Assembly: GCA_964434855.1 (NCBI GenBank)
Contig: CAYSWR010000004.1
Span: forward strand, 1-56,243
Source of the DNA: UBA8516 sp964434855
GTDB lineage: Archaea > Thermoproteota > Nitrososphaeria > Nitrososphaerales > Nitrosopumilaceae
Length of the DNA stretch: 56,243 nucleotides
Direction: 5' to 3'
The translations under genes were made by a program, and so were the position numbers. The notes under the pieces were generated by a model, which saw only the letters and a list, made by a program, of their open reading frames with translations, was not told where the DNA came from and ran no database searches. This document shows, one piece after another, positions 33,821-43,194 of the stretch. The number at the start of each line of letters is the position of its first letter. Positions within the stretch are counted from its first letter, which is position 1.

Positions 33821-34401
33821 TAGGACTAGTAATGTGTGGAGGCAAGGGCACGAGGATGCAGACATCCAAGGAAAAACTTCTCCTCACATACAAAAATCCG
33901 ATTATACAGCATGTTATATCTGCACTACAAGACTCTGGTTGCTTTTCAAAAATTGTAGCAGCTACAAGTCATAATGCACCAAGAACACGAGAATTTCTAA
34001 CAAACTTGGGAATCTTTACTATGGATACTGCAGGCAAAGGTTATGTTTACGATCTTAACCAGATCTTGCACAACTTTGTCGAATCTGTATTTGTAATATC
34101 TGGTGATTTACCTCTCTTAGATTCAGAAATAATAAAACAAATTGTACAGAAAACTAACACTAGTAATCCATGGACTACAGTTCTTATCAGCAAAGAATTT
34201 CTTGATTCATTATATTTGAAACAAGAATATACTGTGATTTACAATAAAAAACAATATTCCTATTGTGGAATATCTGTAGTAGTTCCAACTAAACTTACAG
34301 ACATGAAACCTGTAGATGAATCATACATAATATTAGATGACAAAAGAATCGCACTTAATCTAAATACAAAAGAAGATTACGATTTACTCTGCGCTTCCTA
34401 A
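33817..34401 (+). CDS. cobY: adenosylcobinamide-phosphate guanylyltransferase CobY (archaeal)
   Basis: 194 residues of the MobA-like nucleotidyltransferase fold: GLVMCGGKGTRMQTSKEKLLL binds GTP and VFVISGDLPLLDSEII holds the metal aspartate. Archaea replace bacterial CobU by this unrelated CobY to make adenosylcobinamide-GDP; location after cobS confirms the role. Its 3' end overlaps the converging rps27e by 18 bp. Confidence 0.9.
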   Translation: MIGLVMCGGKGTRMQTSKEKLLLTYKNPIIQHVISALQDSGCFSKIVAATSHNAPRTREFLTNLGIFTMDTAGKGYVYDLNQILHNFVESVFVISGDLPLLDSEIIKQIVQKTNTSNPWTTVLISKEFLDSLYLKQEYTVIYNKKQYSYCGISVVVPTKLTDMKPVDESYIILDDKRIALNLNTKEDYDLLCAS

Positions 34402-34581
34402 TATCTTACCGTTTATCTTTGCGCGAGAACCAGTTGATTCTGCAAGAATGTTACCACATGATTTGCATGTAACATTTGTAGCTACGTGAGAATATACTAC
34501 ACTCTCTTCGTTGCACTCATTACACTGTACCCTTTGAAACTTGCTAGCTGGTTTTGGAATTAATATTTGACCTTTTTTCAT
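34384..34581 (-). CDS. rps27e: 30S ribosomal protein S27e
   Basis: 65 residues with the S27e zinc ribbon: VQCNECNEE and VTCKSCGNILAES, plus PKPASKFQRV ahead of it. Its ATG overlaps the rpl44e stop by one base (TAATG), so the two are cotranslated. Confidence 0.96.
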   Translation of the reverse strand: MKKGQILIPKPASKFQRVQCNECNEESVVYSHVATNVTCKSCGNILAESTGSRAKINGKILGSAE

Positions 34582-34859
34582 TATGCTACCAACTCGAACT
34601 TTCTTAGTCTGATACCTGATTTATTCCATTTCTTTTTACATTCTGGACATGTCAAAATTTGAGTAGCTTTCTTTGTAGTCTTTGCAGGCTTGGCAAGTTT
34701 TGGAAATTTTTGACCACCATAACCTTTCTTATCTTCAGCATGTCTTCTTTCACCTATAGCTGAACCTCTTCTCTTTCCTGCTTTGTATATAGAGACCTTC
34801 TGCAGTGTGTGTTTCTTACACTTGGGACAATATCTTCTGATCTCCTTTGGCATATTCAT
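34581..34859 (-). CDS. rpl44e: 50S ribosomal protein L44e
   Basis: 92 residues from ATG 34859 (ATG 34853 gives MPKEIRRYCPKC and is equally possible; ATG 34874 looks too long). Zinc cysteines are in YCPKCKKHT and LTCPECKKKW, separated by a basic stretch (KAGKRRGSAIGERRH, KKGYGGQKFPKL). The protein contacts the E site of the large subunit. It is divergently transcribed from the adenine deaminase gene. Confidence 0.95.
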   Translation of the reverse strand: MNMPKEIRRYCPKCKKHTLQKVSIYKAGKRRGSAIGERRHAEDKKGYGGQKFPKLAKPAKTTKKATQILTCPECKKKWNKSGIRLRKFELVA

Positions 34860-34934
34860 AAAAGGAGACCGCACCTGACCGTAATTTAAACATCGCTTTG
34901 AATCTATAATAGTATCAAAAACTGACTCTTATTC

Positions 34935-36707
34935 GTGAGATCAAGTTCACTTGCTACGATGATTTCATCATTGAATTCTGTAGCAATGGGCAAGAAAAAA
35001 GCTGATCTAGTTTTGAAAAATTGTATGCTTGTTAATGTGTATTCTAGAGAAATAATTCCGGGAACAGAAATTGCTATTTTTAAAGACAGAATTGCGTACG
35101 TAGGAACTGACGCATCACACACAGTTGGAGAGAAAACTGTAGTTATTGATTTGGAAAAACGATATGTCACACCAGGATTTGCAGATTCACATACACATGT
35201 TGACAAGTATATTTTACCATCTGAGCTTGCAAAAAAATCTCTTCTTTGTGGCACGACATCTATATTTTCAGATCCCATTGACATTGTAAGTGTTTGTGGC
35301 TACAAAGGTTTTAGAGAATTTGTCAAACTCACAGAAAATCTACCTATAAGATTTTTTCATGTCATTCCAGGTGGTTTACCAGTAGACAGGAAATTCAGTC
35401 ACGCAAAGACATTGAGTCTGGCCGAAGAAAAAATGGCATTACGTTTAGAAAACGTGTTAGGCCTTGGTGAAGTCTTTTCTTGGACCAAAGTTACAAACTT
35501 GGATACAAGAACAATGCAGACCTTGAAAAACATGTTAGAAAATGATTATATCATAAACGGCCATACTGCAGGTGCAAGTGGCAAAAAGCTAAATGCATAC
35601 ATTGCATCAGGAATTCTTTCCTGCCATGAACCAGTTGACTTTGATCAAGTAATTGAGAGACTCAGACTTGGCATGTGGATAATGATGAGAGAAGGTTCAA
35701 TTCGAAGAGATCTAGACAAAATAATTCCAAGTGTACTTGCAAATGGAATTTATCTTGATAGGCTCATGTTTTGTTCAGATGGAGTAAACCCAAAAGATCT
35801 GCTAGAGTTTGGTCATATTGATCATTGTATAAGAAAATCTGTTAGTCTTGGATTGGATCCTGTTGATGCAATTGCAATGGCTACAAAAAACTGCTTTGAT
35901 TATTACAATATGGGAAAAGATTATGGTGGAATTGCACCAGGCAAAATTGCAGACATCCTAGTCTTTGATGATCTTGATAAACTAAAACCAACAAAGGTTT
36001 TTGTCGGTGGTAACCTTGTTGTATCACATGGTTCAATAGTCACAAAACTAAAAGAGGCAAAGATTCCATCATGGATAACAAAAACTGTCAAAGTTAATCG
36101 CAAGTTTACAGAAAAAGACTTTATCGTTAAAAGTTCAAGCCCTTCTGTACAAGCTCTTGTAATCAAACTAGATACAGAAATAATTACACAAAAAAGTTTT
36201 GAAGAATTGCAAACAAAAGATGGTAACGTGATTCCATCTCGTGACAAAGATGTATGGAAGGTTGCTGCAATTGACAGAACATATGGAACAGGAAAATACA
36301 TCGTTGGGTTCTTGCAGAACTTTGGCGCAGAGATAGGTGCCTTTGGATCAACTTCGACATTTCATGAAAACGACATGGTGATTATTGGTTCTAATGAGAA
36401 AGACATGGCATTTGCAACGAACAAATTAGTTGAGATGCAAGGGGGAGTAATAGTAGTAAAAAATGAAAAAATTCTTGCTAAATCTGCCCTTCCATTTGCT
36501 GGTTTGATATCGACTCTACCGTTTGATAAGGCACTTTTAGAATATTTGGAAGTGAACTCGAAAATAGTTGATGCAGGTTGCAAATTCAAAAATCCTTATC
36601 TTATCCCACTCTTTCTTCCTTTCCTTGCTTTGCCTGACATACGAATTCTTTACACTGGAATTGTAGATGTAAAAGACAGAACGTATCTGAACGTTCTAGC
36701 TCAATAA
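34935..36707 (+). CDS. ade: adenine deaminase
   Basis: 590 residues from GTG 34935 (ATG 34959 or 34986 are alternatives; a TATA-like CTATAATAG at 34905-34913 favours the first). Amidohydrolase barrel with the metal site DSHTHVDKYILPSEL, GLGEVFSW, NGHTAGASGKKLNAY, CSDGVNPKDL, then an adenine-deaminase C-terminal domain. It converts adenine to hypoxanthine. Normal length. It opens a neighbourhood with guaA, guaB and a PfkB kinase. Confidence 0.9.
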   Translation: MRSSSLATMISSLNSVAMGKKKADLVLKNCMLVNVYSREIIPGTEIAIFKDRIAYVGTDASHTVGEKTVVIDLEKRYVTPGFADSHTHVDKYILPSELAKKSLLCGTTSIFSDPIDIVSVCGYKGFREFVKLTENLPIRFFHVIPGGLPVDRKFSHAKTLSLAEEKMALRLENVLGLGEVFSWTKVTNLDTRTMQTLKNMLENDYIINGHTAGASGKKLNAYIASGILSCHEPVDFDQVIERLRLGMWIMMREGSIRRDLDKIIPSVLANGIYLDRLMFCSDGVNPKDLLEFGHIDHCIRKSVSLGLDPVDAIAMATKNCFDYYNMGKDYGGIAPGKIADILVFDDLDKLKPTKVFVGGNLVVSHGSIVTKLKEAKIPSWITKTVKVNRKFTEKDFIVKSSSPSVQALVIKLDTEIITQKSFEELQTKDGNVIPSRDKDVWKVAAIDRTYGTGKYIVGFLQNFGAEIGAFGSTSTFHENDMVIIGSNEKDMAFATNKLVEMQGGVIVVKNEKILAKSALPFAGLISTLPFDKALLEYLEVNSKIVDAGCKFKNPYLIPLFLPFLALPDIRILYTGIVDVKDRTYLNVLAQ

Positions 36708-36752
36708 GGTATTAAAAGGGGCATTGAACTATCACAAAAAGAGAGATTAATT

Positions 36753-38384
36753 TTGGCTTCAATTCAACAAACTCCACAAGGTCCGGTTTTAGTCTTAAGA
36801 GAAAGTGCACTTCAACAAAAAGGTAGGGATGCACAGAAAAACAACATAGCAGCTGCAAAGCTTGTAGCAGAACTTGTACGCACAAGCCTTGGCCCAAGAG
36901 GAATGGACAAGATGCTTGTAGATTCACTTGGTGATGTAACTATAACAAATGACGGTGCAACAATTCTAAAAGAAATTGATGTTCAACACCCAGCTGCAAA
37001 AATGATGGTAGAAATTGCAAAGACTGTGGACAATGAAGTAGGTGATGGTACTACCTCTTCTGTAGTGTTTGCTGGTTCATTATTGGCAAAAGCAGAGGAA
37101 CTTTTGGAAAAAAATGTACATGCCACTGTTATAATAGAAGGATATCAAGCAGCAGCCGATAAATCTCTTTCACTTCTTTCTGAACTTGCTAAACAAGTAG
37201 ATCCGGAAGAAAAGGAAATCCTACTTAAAATTGCAAGAACAAGCATGGAATCAAAACTTGTTTCTGAAGATAGTGTTATGCTTTCCAAGATTGTTGTAGA
37301 CTCGGTCTTACAAGTAGTAGAAAAACAAGGCGACAAATACAAAGTAGATTTGGATAACGTTAAGGTAGAAAAGAAAGCTGGTGGCTCAATACGAAACACC
37401 TCTCTCATCAAAGGAATTGTCTTAGATAAAGAGGTAGTTCACAGCGGAATGCCAACCAAGATAGAAAAGGCAAAGATTGCACTTGTTAATGCACCACTTG
37501 AAATTGAAAAAACAGAGATGAGTGCAGAAATTAGAATAACTGACCCAACTCAAATGCAGATGTTTCTTGAAGAAGAAAATAGAATGCTCAAAGCAATGGT
37601 TGATAAAATCATAGAAGTAGGAGCAAATGTTCTGATTTGTCAAAAAGGCATTGATGATATAGCACAACATTATCTTGCAAAGGCAGGAATACTTGCTGTC
37701 AGACGCGTAAAAGAAAGTGATCTGACAAAGCTTGCCAAAGCAACAGGTGGAACAATCAGCACCAACCTTGATGATATGACATCAAAAGATCTTGGTTCTG
37801 CAGAACATGTGGAGCAAAAAAAAGTTGAGACAGACAAATGGGTGTTTATTGAAGGTTGCAGGAATCCTCACGCAGTAACACTTCTTCTAAGAGGAGGCTC
37901 ACAAAGAGTAGTTGACGAAGTTGATAGATCAATACATGACGCTTTAATGGTCGTTAAAGATGTAATTGAAAAACCAGCAATTGTTGCAGGTGGTGGTGCT
38001 CCAGAAGCATATCTTGCTTCAGGTCTTAAAGACTGGGCAGACCGCTTTGAGGGACGGGAACAACTTGCAATTAAAAAATATGCAGAAGCACTGGAAATCA
38101 TTCCACTTACAATTGCAGAAAATGCTGGAATGGATCCTATAGATACCATGATTACATTAAGAGCAAAGCAAGCACAAGGCAAAAAGTGGACTGGAATCGA
38201 TGCACGAAACACACGCATAGCAGACATGTACTCACTTGATATCATTGAACCAGTAGCAGTAAAAGAGCAGATTATAAAATCAGCAACAGAAGCTGCTTGT
38301 ATGATTCTAAGAATTGATGATGTAATTGCCTCATCCGGTGCCAAGGGTGGGGGCGGACATGCACCTCATCCCCCAATGGGCTAA
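36753..38384 (+). CDS. ths: thermosome (group II chaperonin) subunit
   Basis: 543 residues from TTG 36753, preceded by GAGAG and a TATA-like ATTAAAAGGG. Signature motifs are TSLGPRGMDKMLVDSLGDV, TNDGATILKEI, NEVGDGTTSSVVFAGSLL and the C-terminal glycine-rich tail (AKGGGGHAPHPPMG). It folds proteins in an eight- or nine-membered ring in the cytoplasm. Only one subunit gene lies in this window; others may be elsewhere. Confidence 0.97.
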   Translation: MASIQQTPQGPVLVLRESALQQKGRDAQKNNIAAAKLVAELVRTSLGPRGMDKMLVDSLGDVTITNDGATILKEIDVQHPAAKMMVEIAKTVDNEVGDGTTSSVVFAGSLLAKAEELLEKNVHATVIIEGYQAAADKSLSLLSELAKQVDPEEKEILLKIARTSMESKLVSEDSVMLSKIVVDSVLQVVEKQGDKYKVDLDNVKVEKKAGGSIRNTSLIKGIVLDKEVVHSGMPTKIEKAKIALVNAPLEIEKTEMSAEIRITDPTQMQMFLEEENRMLKAMVDKIIEVGANVLICQKGIDDIAQHYLAKAGILAVRRVKESDLTKLAKATGGTISTNLDDMTSKDLGSAEHVEQKKVETDKWVFIEGCRNPHAVTLLLRGGSQRVVDEVDRSIHDALMVVKDVIEKPAIVAGGGAPEAYLASGLKDWADRFEGREQLAIKKYAEALEIIPLTIAENAGMDPIDTMITLRAKQAQGKKWTGIDARNTRIADMYSLDIIEPVAVKEQIIKSATEAACMILRIDDVIASSGAKGGGGHAPHPPMG

Positions 38385-38393
38385 AAACTTCTC

Positions 38394-39404
38394 ATGTTAG
38401 AGAACCTACAGAATCTTAACATTGTTGGTTCTGTGGTTGTTTTAAACGACTTTTTTCTAGACAGAATAATAAAGATACAAAATATTGCAACACTATACGA
38501 CCTAATTTCAAAAAAGAGTCAGCTTGGAGGAAGCATAAGGGGTATTCCACAAACAGATCTAAAAGGTGGAAATGCAACAAATGTTGCATATGCACTTGCA
38601 AAACTTGGTGTGCCAGTTTCGCTAATCACTGTAGCAAACAAACCAAGTTCACATATTTTACATGAAACATTTTCTGAATTTCCAAATTGTTCATTGTTTT
38701 TAATTGATGGAGATCCTGGTAGAACTACATCACTTGAATTTAGTAATAACGGGCGTCCTGTAAATATAATGCTCTCTGATCTAGGTGACAATGAAAATTT
38801 TGGACCTGAAAAACTAGGTCAAAAAGAACAAACCGCAATTCAAAATGCAGATGCAATTATAGTTACAAACTGGGCAAGCAACGAAAAAGGCACGGAACTG
38901 TCCAAATATGTATTTGGCAAATCTACGAAATCACTTCATTTTCTAGATCCTGCAGACATTCAATCAAGACCAGGTGAATTCAAAGAAGCCATCTCAGAAC
39001 TGGCTTCGAATCTAGATTCCTTGTGCCTAAATGAGAACGAATGTAACATTTTATTGAAACAATTTGATCTAGGAATTATCTCAAATGAAGAAGAAACTAA
39101 AAAACTAGTCTCTAGTCTTTCAGAAAAAACCTCCGTTACTATAGATTTACACACGTCAAGTGGAGCATTTTGGTCAAACGGGAAAGAGGTAGAATTTGTA
39201 AAATCTCTTCCCACAGAGGTAAAATTTGTAACTGGGGCAGGAGATGTTTGGGATGCTGCAAATATTTTGGGTTATCTTGCTGGCCTTGAAGTGAAAGAAA
39301 GATTGCTTTTTGCAAACGCTGCAGCATCACTTTATGTTAAAAGTCCAAATGGCATGCCCCCAACAATGCAAGAAACATTATCATTTGTTACTGCGGTTCT
39401 ATAG
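38394..39404 (+). CDS. PfkB family sugar/nucleoside kinase
   Basis: 336 residues. The ribokinase fold shows LNIVGSVVVLNDFFLDRI at the start, the substrate-binding GGNATNVAYALAKLG and the anion-hole/catalytic motif FVTGAGDVWDAANILGYLAG near the C-terminus. Substrate is unknown; the purine gene surroundings make a nucleoside possible, but ribose, fructose phosphates or others cannot be excluded. It follows the thermosome gene by 10 bp and its 3' end overlaps guaA by 17 bp. Confidence 0.82.
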   Translation: MLENLQNLNIVGSVVVLNDFFLDRIIKIQNIATLYDLISKKSQLGGSIRGIPQTDLKGGNATNVAYALAKLGVPVSLITVANKPSSHILHETFSEFPNCSLFLIDGDPGRTTSLEFSNNGRPVNIMLSDLGDNENFGPEKLGQKEQTAIQNADAIIVTNWASNEKGTELSKYVFGKSTKSLHFLDPADIQSRPGEFKEAISELASNLDSLCLNENECNILLKQFDLGIISNEEETKKLVSSLSEKTSVTIDLHTSSGAFWSNGKEVEFVKSLPTEVKFVTGAGDVWDAANILGYLAGLEVKERLLFANAAASLYVKSPNGMPPTMQETLSFVTAVL

Positions 39405-40911
39405 TAGCCGGTGGTTTACTTGAAATCACATAGCTAACCCAAGATGCACCATCTATTTCATTTGTAATTCTGTTGCTTATTCGCTCTAAAACTTCTGGAG
39501 GTAGTCTTGTCCAATCTGCAGTCATTGCATCTATAGAATTTACAACACGAACAATAACAATGTGACCGTACTTTCTTTCATCACCTACTACTCCAACTGC
39601 CCTGTCATCTCCTACTGCAGCATATGCTTGCCAGACTTTGTCATACCATCCAGCTACCATAAGTTCATCTTCTACAATTTTACTTGCAAGTTTACAAATC
39701 TGCAATTTCTCTGGAGTCACTTCCCCAATTATTCTAACTGCAAGACCTGGTCCTGGAAATGGATGACGATTTGAGAGTTTATCTGGTACTCCAAGTGCCT
39801 TTGCAACTTTTCTTACCTCGTCTTTGTAAAGAAAACGTAATGGTTCTAAAACCTGCATATTTAGCCAAGAAGGTAGACCTCCAACATTGTGGTGTGTTTT
39901 TATTACAGCCGCAGGTCCCTTTGAGACTCCACTTTCAATCACATCTGGATAAAGCGTTCCCTGCGCAAGCCATTTGAAAGGACCATTTTTTTCAGCAAAC
40001 TCTGTAAATATCTGAATAAACTGTTCGCCTACTATCATTCTTTTTTGTTCTGGATCTTTTATCCCCTTTAACTTTGAAAGAAAACTTTCCTTTGCATCTA
40101 TGCGCGTAAAGTTCACTGCAAAATTGTTTTTGAACATGTTTTCTACTTCATTTTCCTCGTCTAATCGTAAAAGGCCATTATCTACAAAGACACATTTTAG
40201 CCTCTTTCCTATTGCTTTCTGAATTAAGAGCGCAGCTACCGTAGAGTCTATTCCTCCACTTATACCACACAATACGTCACCGTCAATTTTTGAAATTTCT
40301 TTTACTGTGTTTTCTATGAAATTTTCTATGGTCCAATCTTGTTTAGCATGACATATGTTTATTACAAAATTTTTCAAAACCTCTGTACCTCTTTCTGTAT
40401 GCATCACTTCTGGATGAAACTGTATGCCATAGATTAGTTTCTGTCTGTTTGCTATAGCTGCTGCGTAAGAGTTTTCGGTGTGGCCTATTATCTCAAAACC
40501 ACTTGGAATTTGTTCTGCTGCATCACCATGACTCATCCATGCTCGTATAGATTTTCCCATGCCCGAGAAGAGATCAACATCATTGTCTATAGTAAGTGAT
40601 GAGGAGCCATATTCCTTGTTTGCACGTTTTACTTTACCACCAAAATTATTTACTATTAATTGATGACCATAACAAATTCCTAAAATAGGTAATCCTAGAT
40701 CAAATATGCCGTTTTGTGGTTTTGGTGAGTTACTATTGTATACACTGGCAGGACCGCCAGCAAAGATGACACCTTTGGGATTTATCTTTTTTAATTCCTC
40801 AAGTGATATGTCAAAGGGTACAAGCTCAGCATATACTGAAAACTCACGAATTCTTCTACAAATTAAGTGGCTATACTGTGAACCAAAGTCTAAAACAACT
40901 ATCTTATCCAT
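39388..40911 (-). CDS. guaA: GMP synthase (glutamine-hydrolysing), fused two-domain form
   Basis: 507 residues from ATG 40911 (an earlier ATG at 40935 adds an unlikely N-terminus). Glutaminase domain with IVVLDFGSQYSHLICRRI, GICYGHQLIVN and IQFHPEVMHT, then the ATP pyrophosphatase loop LCGISGGIDSTVAALL and dimerisation segment (SNRHPFPGPGLAVRIIGEVT). Many archaea split these halves into two genes; here they are fused. Converts XMP to GMP together with IMP dehydrogenase at 43.2 kb. Confidence 0.96.
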   Translation of the reverse strand: MDKIVVLDFGSQYSHLICRRIREFSVYAELVPFDISLEELKKINPKGVIFAGGPASVYNSNSPKPQNGIFDLGLPILGICYGHQLIVNNFGGKVKRANKEYGSSSLTIDNDVDLFSGMGKSIRAWMSHGDAAEQIPSGFEIIGHTENSYAAAIANRQKLIYGIQFHPEVMHTERGTEVLKNFVINICHAKQDWTIENFIENTVKEISKIDGDVLCGISGGIDSTVAALLIQKAIGKRLKCVFVDNGLLRLDEENEVENMFKNNFAVNFTRIDAKESFLSKLKGIKDPEQKRMIVGEQFIQIFTEFAEKNGPFKWLAQGTLYPDVIESGVSKGPAAVIKTHHNVGGLPSWLNMQVLEPLRFLYKDEVRKVAKALGVPDKLSNRHPFPGPGLAVRIIGEVTPEKLQICKLASKIVEDELMVAGWYDKVWQAYAAVGDDRAVGVVGDERKYGHIVIVRVVNSIDAMTADWTRLPPEVLERISNRITNEIDGASWVSYVISSKPPATIEPQ

Positions 40912-40915
40912 AACT

Positions 40916-41476
40916 TCACTTTTTAGAATTCTCAATCATGCGGGAAAAAGACCATGCTACTGTATTGATTATTTCGTTTACTCGTTCCCTTTCGCGATAA
41001 TTTTTGATCAAAATCTCCCTTATCATGTTACCATCTTTGTTTATTATGCAATTTATCACTGAATCTGGATCTATCTTTCCATTTTGAACATCCAAATTAT
41101 CTTTGCTTTCCATACCGGCAATTATTCTTCCTAAGAAAAACGATTTGAATGGTTGCGTTTCTATGTCTAGTTTCACATCATCTGATGGTATAATCACAAC
41201 TTCTTTTGCAGTAACATGTGCATTTGCAATAACAGCATTATTTCCAGTCCTTTTAATTGGTATTACAGAACTATCTCTATCTGCTGTTAAGTGTGCCTTT
41301 TCCTGATTTGGCTTCAAAGAAGATGCCTTACTAAAACTAGACTGTTTTAGGACTGAATCTAAAATTGCAAGGTTGTTTTTCAGTTTTTCAATCTCACTTC
41401 TGCGTTTTTCAACTTCATCTGTAAGCCACTCTTTTAATTCTAAAATTTCGCGAATCTGATCCTCAGAATAATCCAT
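40916..41476 (-). CDS. uncharacterised coiled-coil protein upstream of guaA
   Basis: 186 residues, not recognised. A coiled coil at about 5-45 (IREILELKEWLTDEVEKRR, EIEKLKNNLAILDSV) is followed by a serine/lysine-rich linker, then a compact domain with AVIANAHVTAKEVVIIPSDD and FFLGRIIAGMESKD, and a C-terminal helix pair (VINCIINKDGNMIREILIKN, VNEIINTVAWSFSRMIE). No catalytic motif or membrane segment. Its stop is 4 bp before the guaA start, so they form an operon. Probably lineage-specific. Confidence 0.65.
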   Translation of the reverse strand: MDYSEDQIREILELKEWLTDEVEKRRSEIEKLKNNLAILDSVLKQSSFSKASSLKPNQEKAHLTADRDSSVIPIKRTGNNAVIANAHVTAKEVVIIPSDDVKLDIETQPFKSFFLGRIIAGMESKDNLDVQNGKIDPDSVINCIINKDGNMIREILIKNYRERERVNEIINTVAWSFSRMIENSKK

Positions 41477-41519
41477 GTATTTTTTAATAGCACATGGATA
41501 ATAAATATTAAAACACGAT

Positions 41520-42257
41520 CTAATTTGAGATAATCTTCTCTAGGTTGGCAGTACGTATTCTAGTAAATCCTTTGATTGGTTTTGTAGTGTATAACCCAGA
41601 ATTGTCCTTTGAGGCAAGCCATTCCAAAAGTTTCTTGCCGTGTTGCAGCTTTCTCAACTTGGTACGCCTGTCATAGACTCTAATTTTTGAATATCGTCCT
41701 ATTTTAGGTCCAAAGTCCATTCCAAACAGAATAATTTTTTTTGCCTTAAAATATCTGGCAAGAAACACACATCTGTCTCCATCAGTAAAGCCTCCAAAAT
41801 TATGAATATTTCCAAATGGTCGTCCTTCTGTGGTTCCTATACAAATTCTAAATTCTAATGCTAGATGTAATTTTTCTATGTTGTCTCCATGTGAATGTAC
41901 TACCATTATCGCCCCACTTTTGCTTGCCTTTTTCAGAAATTCGGGATCGCCATCAAGATCAGTAACCACAATATCTGGTATTATTTTATTTTCAATTAAT
42001 GCCCTAGTTGCACCATCAGCAACAATTTTTGTTATGTTTTTGTATTTTTTTAATATGGGTATAGAAGAAACAAGAGAAGAACCAGCACCAACAACAAACA
42101 CTGTTTGATTTCTAATTTTTTCCTCTAATTTTTTTATTGGAACTCTTCGCTTTAAGATAGAGTTTAAAACTCTGGCTGACTCTGCATCTTCTTTTCTACT
42201 AAAGTTGAATTCTTTTAAAACCTTGACATATTTTTTTTCCCACCCTTTGACTTTCAT
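41520..42257 (-). CDS. mptE: 6-hydroxymethyl-7,8-dihydropterin pyrophosphokinase MptE (DUF115)
   Basis: 245 residues. The archaeal MptE/DUF115 pattern is FVVGAGSSLVSSIPIL, KIVADGATRALIENKI, DIVVTDLDGDPEFLKKA and VVHSHGDNI, with KKIILFGMDFG later. It activates the pterin alcohol for tetrahydromethanopterin-like cofactor synthesis and replaces bacterial FolK. It is divergent from, and only 37 bp away from, the dihydropteroate-synthase gene that would use its product. Confidence 0.88.
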   Translation of the reverse strand: MKVKGWEKKYVKVLKEFNFSRKEDAESARVLNSILKRRVPIKKLEEKIRNQTVFVVGAGSSLVSSIPILKKYKNITKIVADGATRALIENKIIPDIVVTDLDGDPEFLKKASKSGAIMVVHSHGDNIEKLHLALEFRICIGTTEGRPFGNIHNFGGFTDGDRCVFLARYFKAKKIILFGMDFGPKIGRYSKIRVYDRRTKLRKLQHGKKLLEWLASKDNSGLYTTKPIKGFTRIRTANLEKIISN

Positions 42258-42294
42258 GTAAATCTAAATGTAGAGGGGGTCAATCATAAACCAT

Positions 42295-43164
42295 GTGAGT
42301 AAACTAGGTTCAATTTCTGTAGGAAATTCAAATCCTGTGAGGATAATGGGAATACTAAACCTTAGTCCTGAATCATTTTTTAAAAAATCCATAGCTACTG
42401 ACAAAGAAATGATTGCAAACAAAACAAGGGAAATGGAGGCAGAAGGAGCAGATTTCATAGATGTAGGTGGAATGTCTACAGCACCTTACTTGAAAACAAC
42501 CATATCACAAAAAACAGAGTCAGAGAGAATAACTAGAGCAATCAAAATAATTCAGCGCGTATCAAATCTTCCAATTTCAGTAGATACTTGTAGATCAGAG
42601 GTTGCAAAATCTGCTCTTGAACTTGGAATCGATATAATTAATGATATTTCTGGTTTAAAATATGATAAAGACATGCCTAGGATTGTGGAAAAATATGATC
42701 CATCGCTGGTACTTTGTGCATTTAGTAAAAATCTAGTTAAGGGTAACCAAATAATCCAAACTAAGAATCTTTTGCGTGAAAGCATAACAATTGCAAAATC
42801 CGCACACATTTCAGACAATCATATTGTGGTGGATCCAGCAATAGGATTTTTCAGAAAAAAAGGAAGAGGCGAGTTTTTTACTAGAATAAATTCTGATTGG
42901 GTTAAAAGAGATCTTTTAATTCTAAATAATTTACGTTCAATCAAACTAAAATATCCACTACTTGTTTCTGTTTCACGTAAGTCATTTATTGGAAATTTAC
43001 TACAAATTAAAAATCCAGATGACAGACTATATGGTTCGCTTACTGCAGAATCAATAGCAGTCCTCAATGGTGCAGATATTATTCGAACTCATAACGTACA
43101 AGAAACAAAACAAGTAATTACTATCGCACAAAAATTATCTCATCATTTCAGGAAAGGCTTATAA
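42295..43164 (+). CDS. folP: dihydropteroate synthase-family protein
   Basis: 289 residues from GTG 42295. The pterin-binding motif is RIMGILNLSPESFFKKS, followed by EGADFIDVGGMSTAPYLK, ISVDTCRSEVAKSALELG, NDISGLKYD, VVDPAIGFF and SVSRKSFIGN. In archaea that make tetrahydromethanopterin, this family is thought to join the pterin pyrophosphate with a ribofuranosyl-aminobenzene rather than p-aminobenzoate; sequence does not settle which. Paired with mptE. Confidence 0.9.
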   Translation: MSKLGSISVGNSNPVRIMGILNLSPESFFKKSIATDKEMIANKTREMEAEGADFIDVGGMSTAPYLKTTISQKTESERITRAIKIIQRVSNLPISVDTCRSEVAKSALELGIDIINDISGLKYDKDMPRIVEKYDPSLVLCAFSKNLVKGNQIIQTKNLLRESITIAKSAHISDNHIVVDPAIGFFRKKGRGEFFTRINSDWVKRDLLILNNLRSIKLKYPLLVSVSRKSFIGNLLQIKNPDDRLYGSLTAESIAVLNGADIIRTHNVQETKQVITIAQKLSHHFRKGL

Positions 43165-43194
43165 CAGAATGTTATTCTAGACTAGAAGGTTTAG

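Noticed and set aside
37868..38344. 158-codon frame antisense to the thermosome
   Set aside because: Opposite a highly conserved gene and without a promoter or protein-like motifs.
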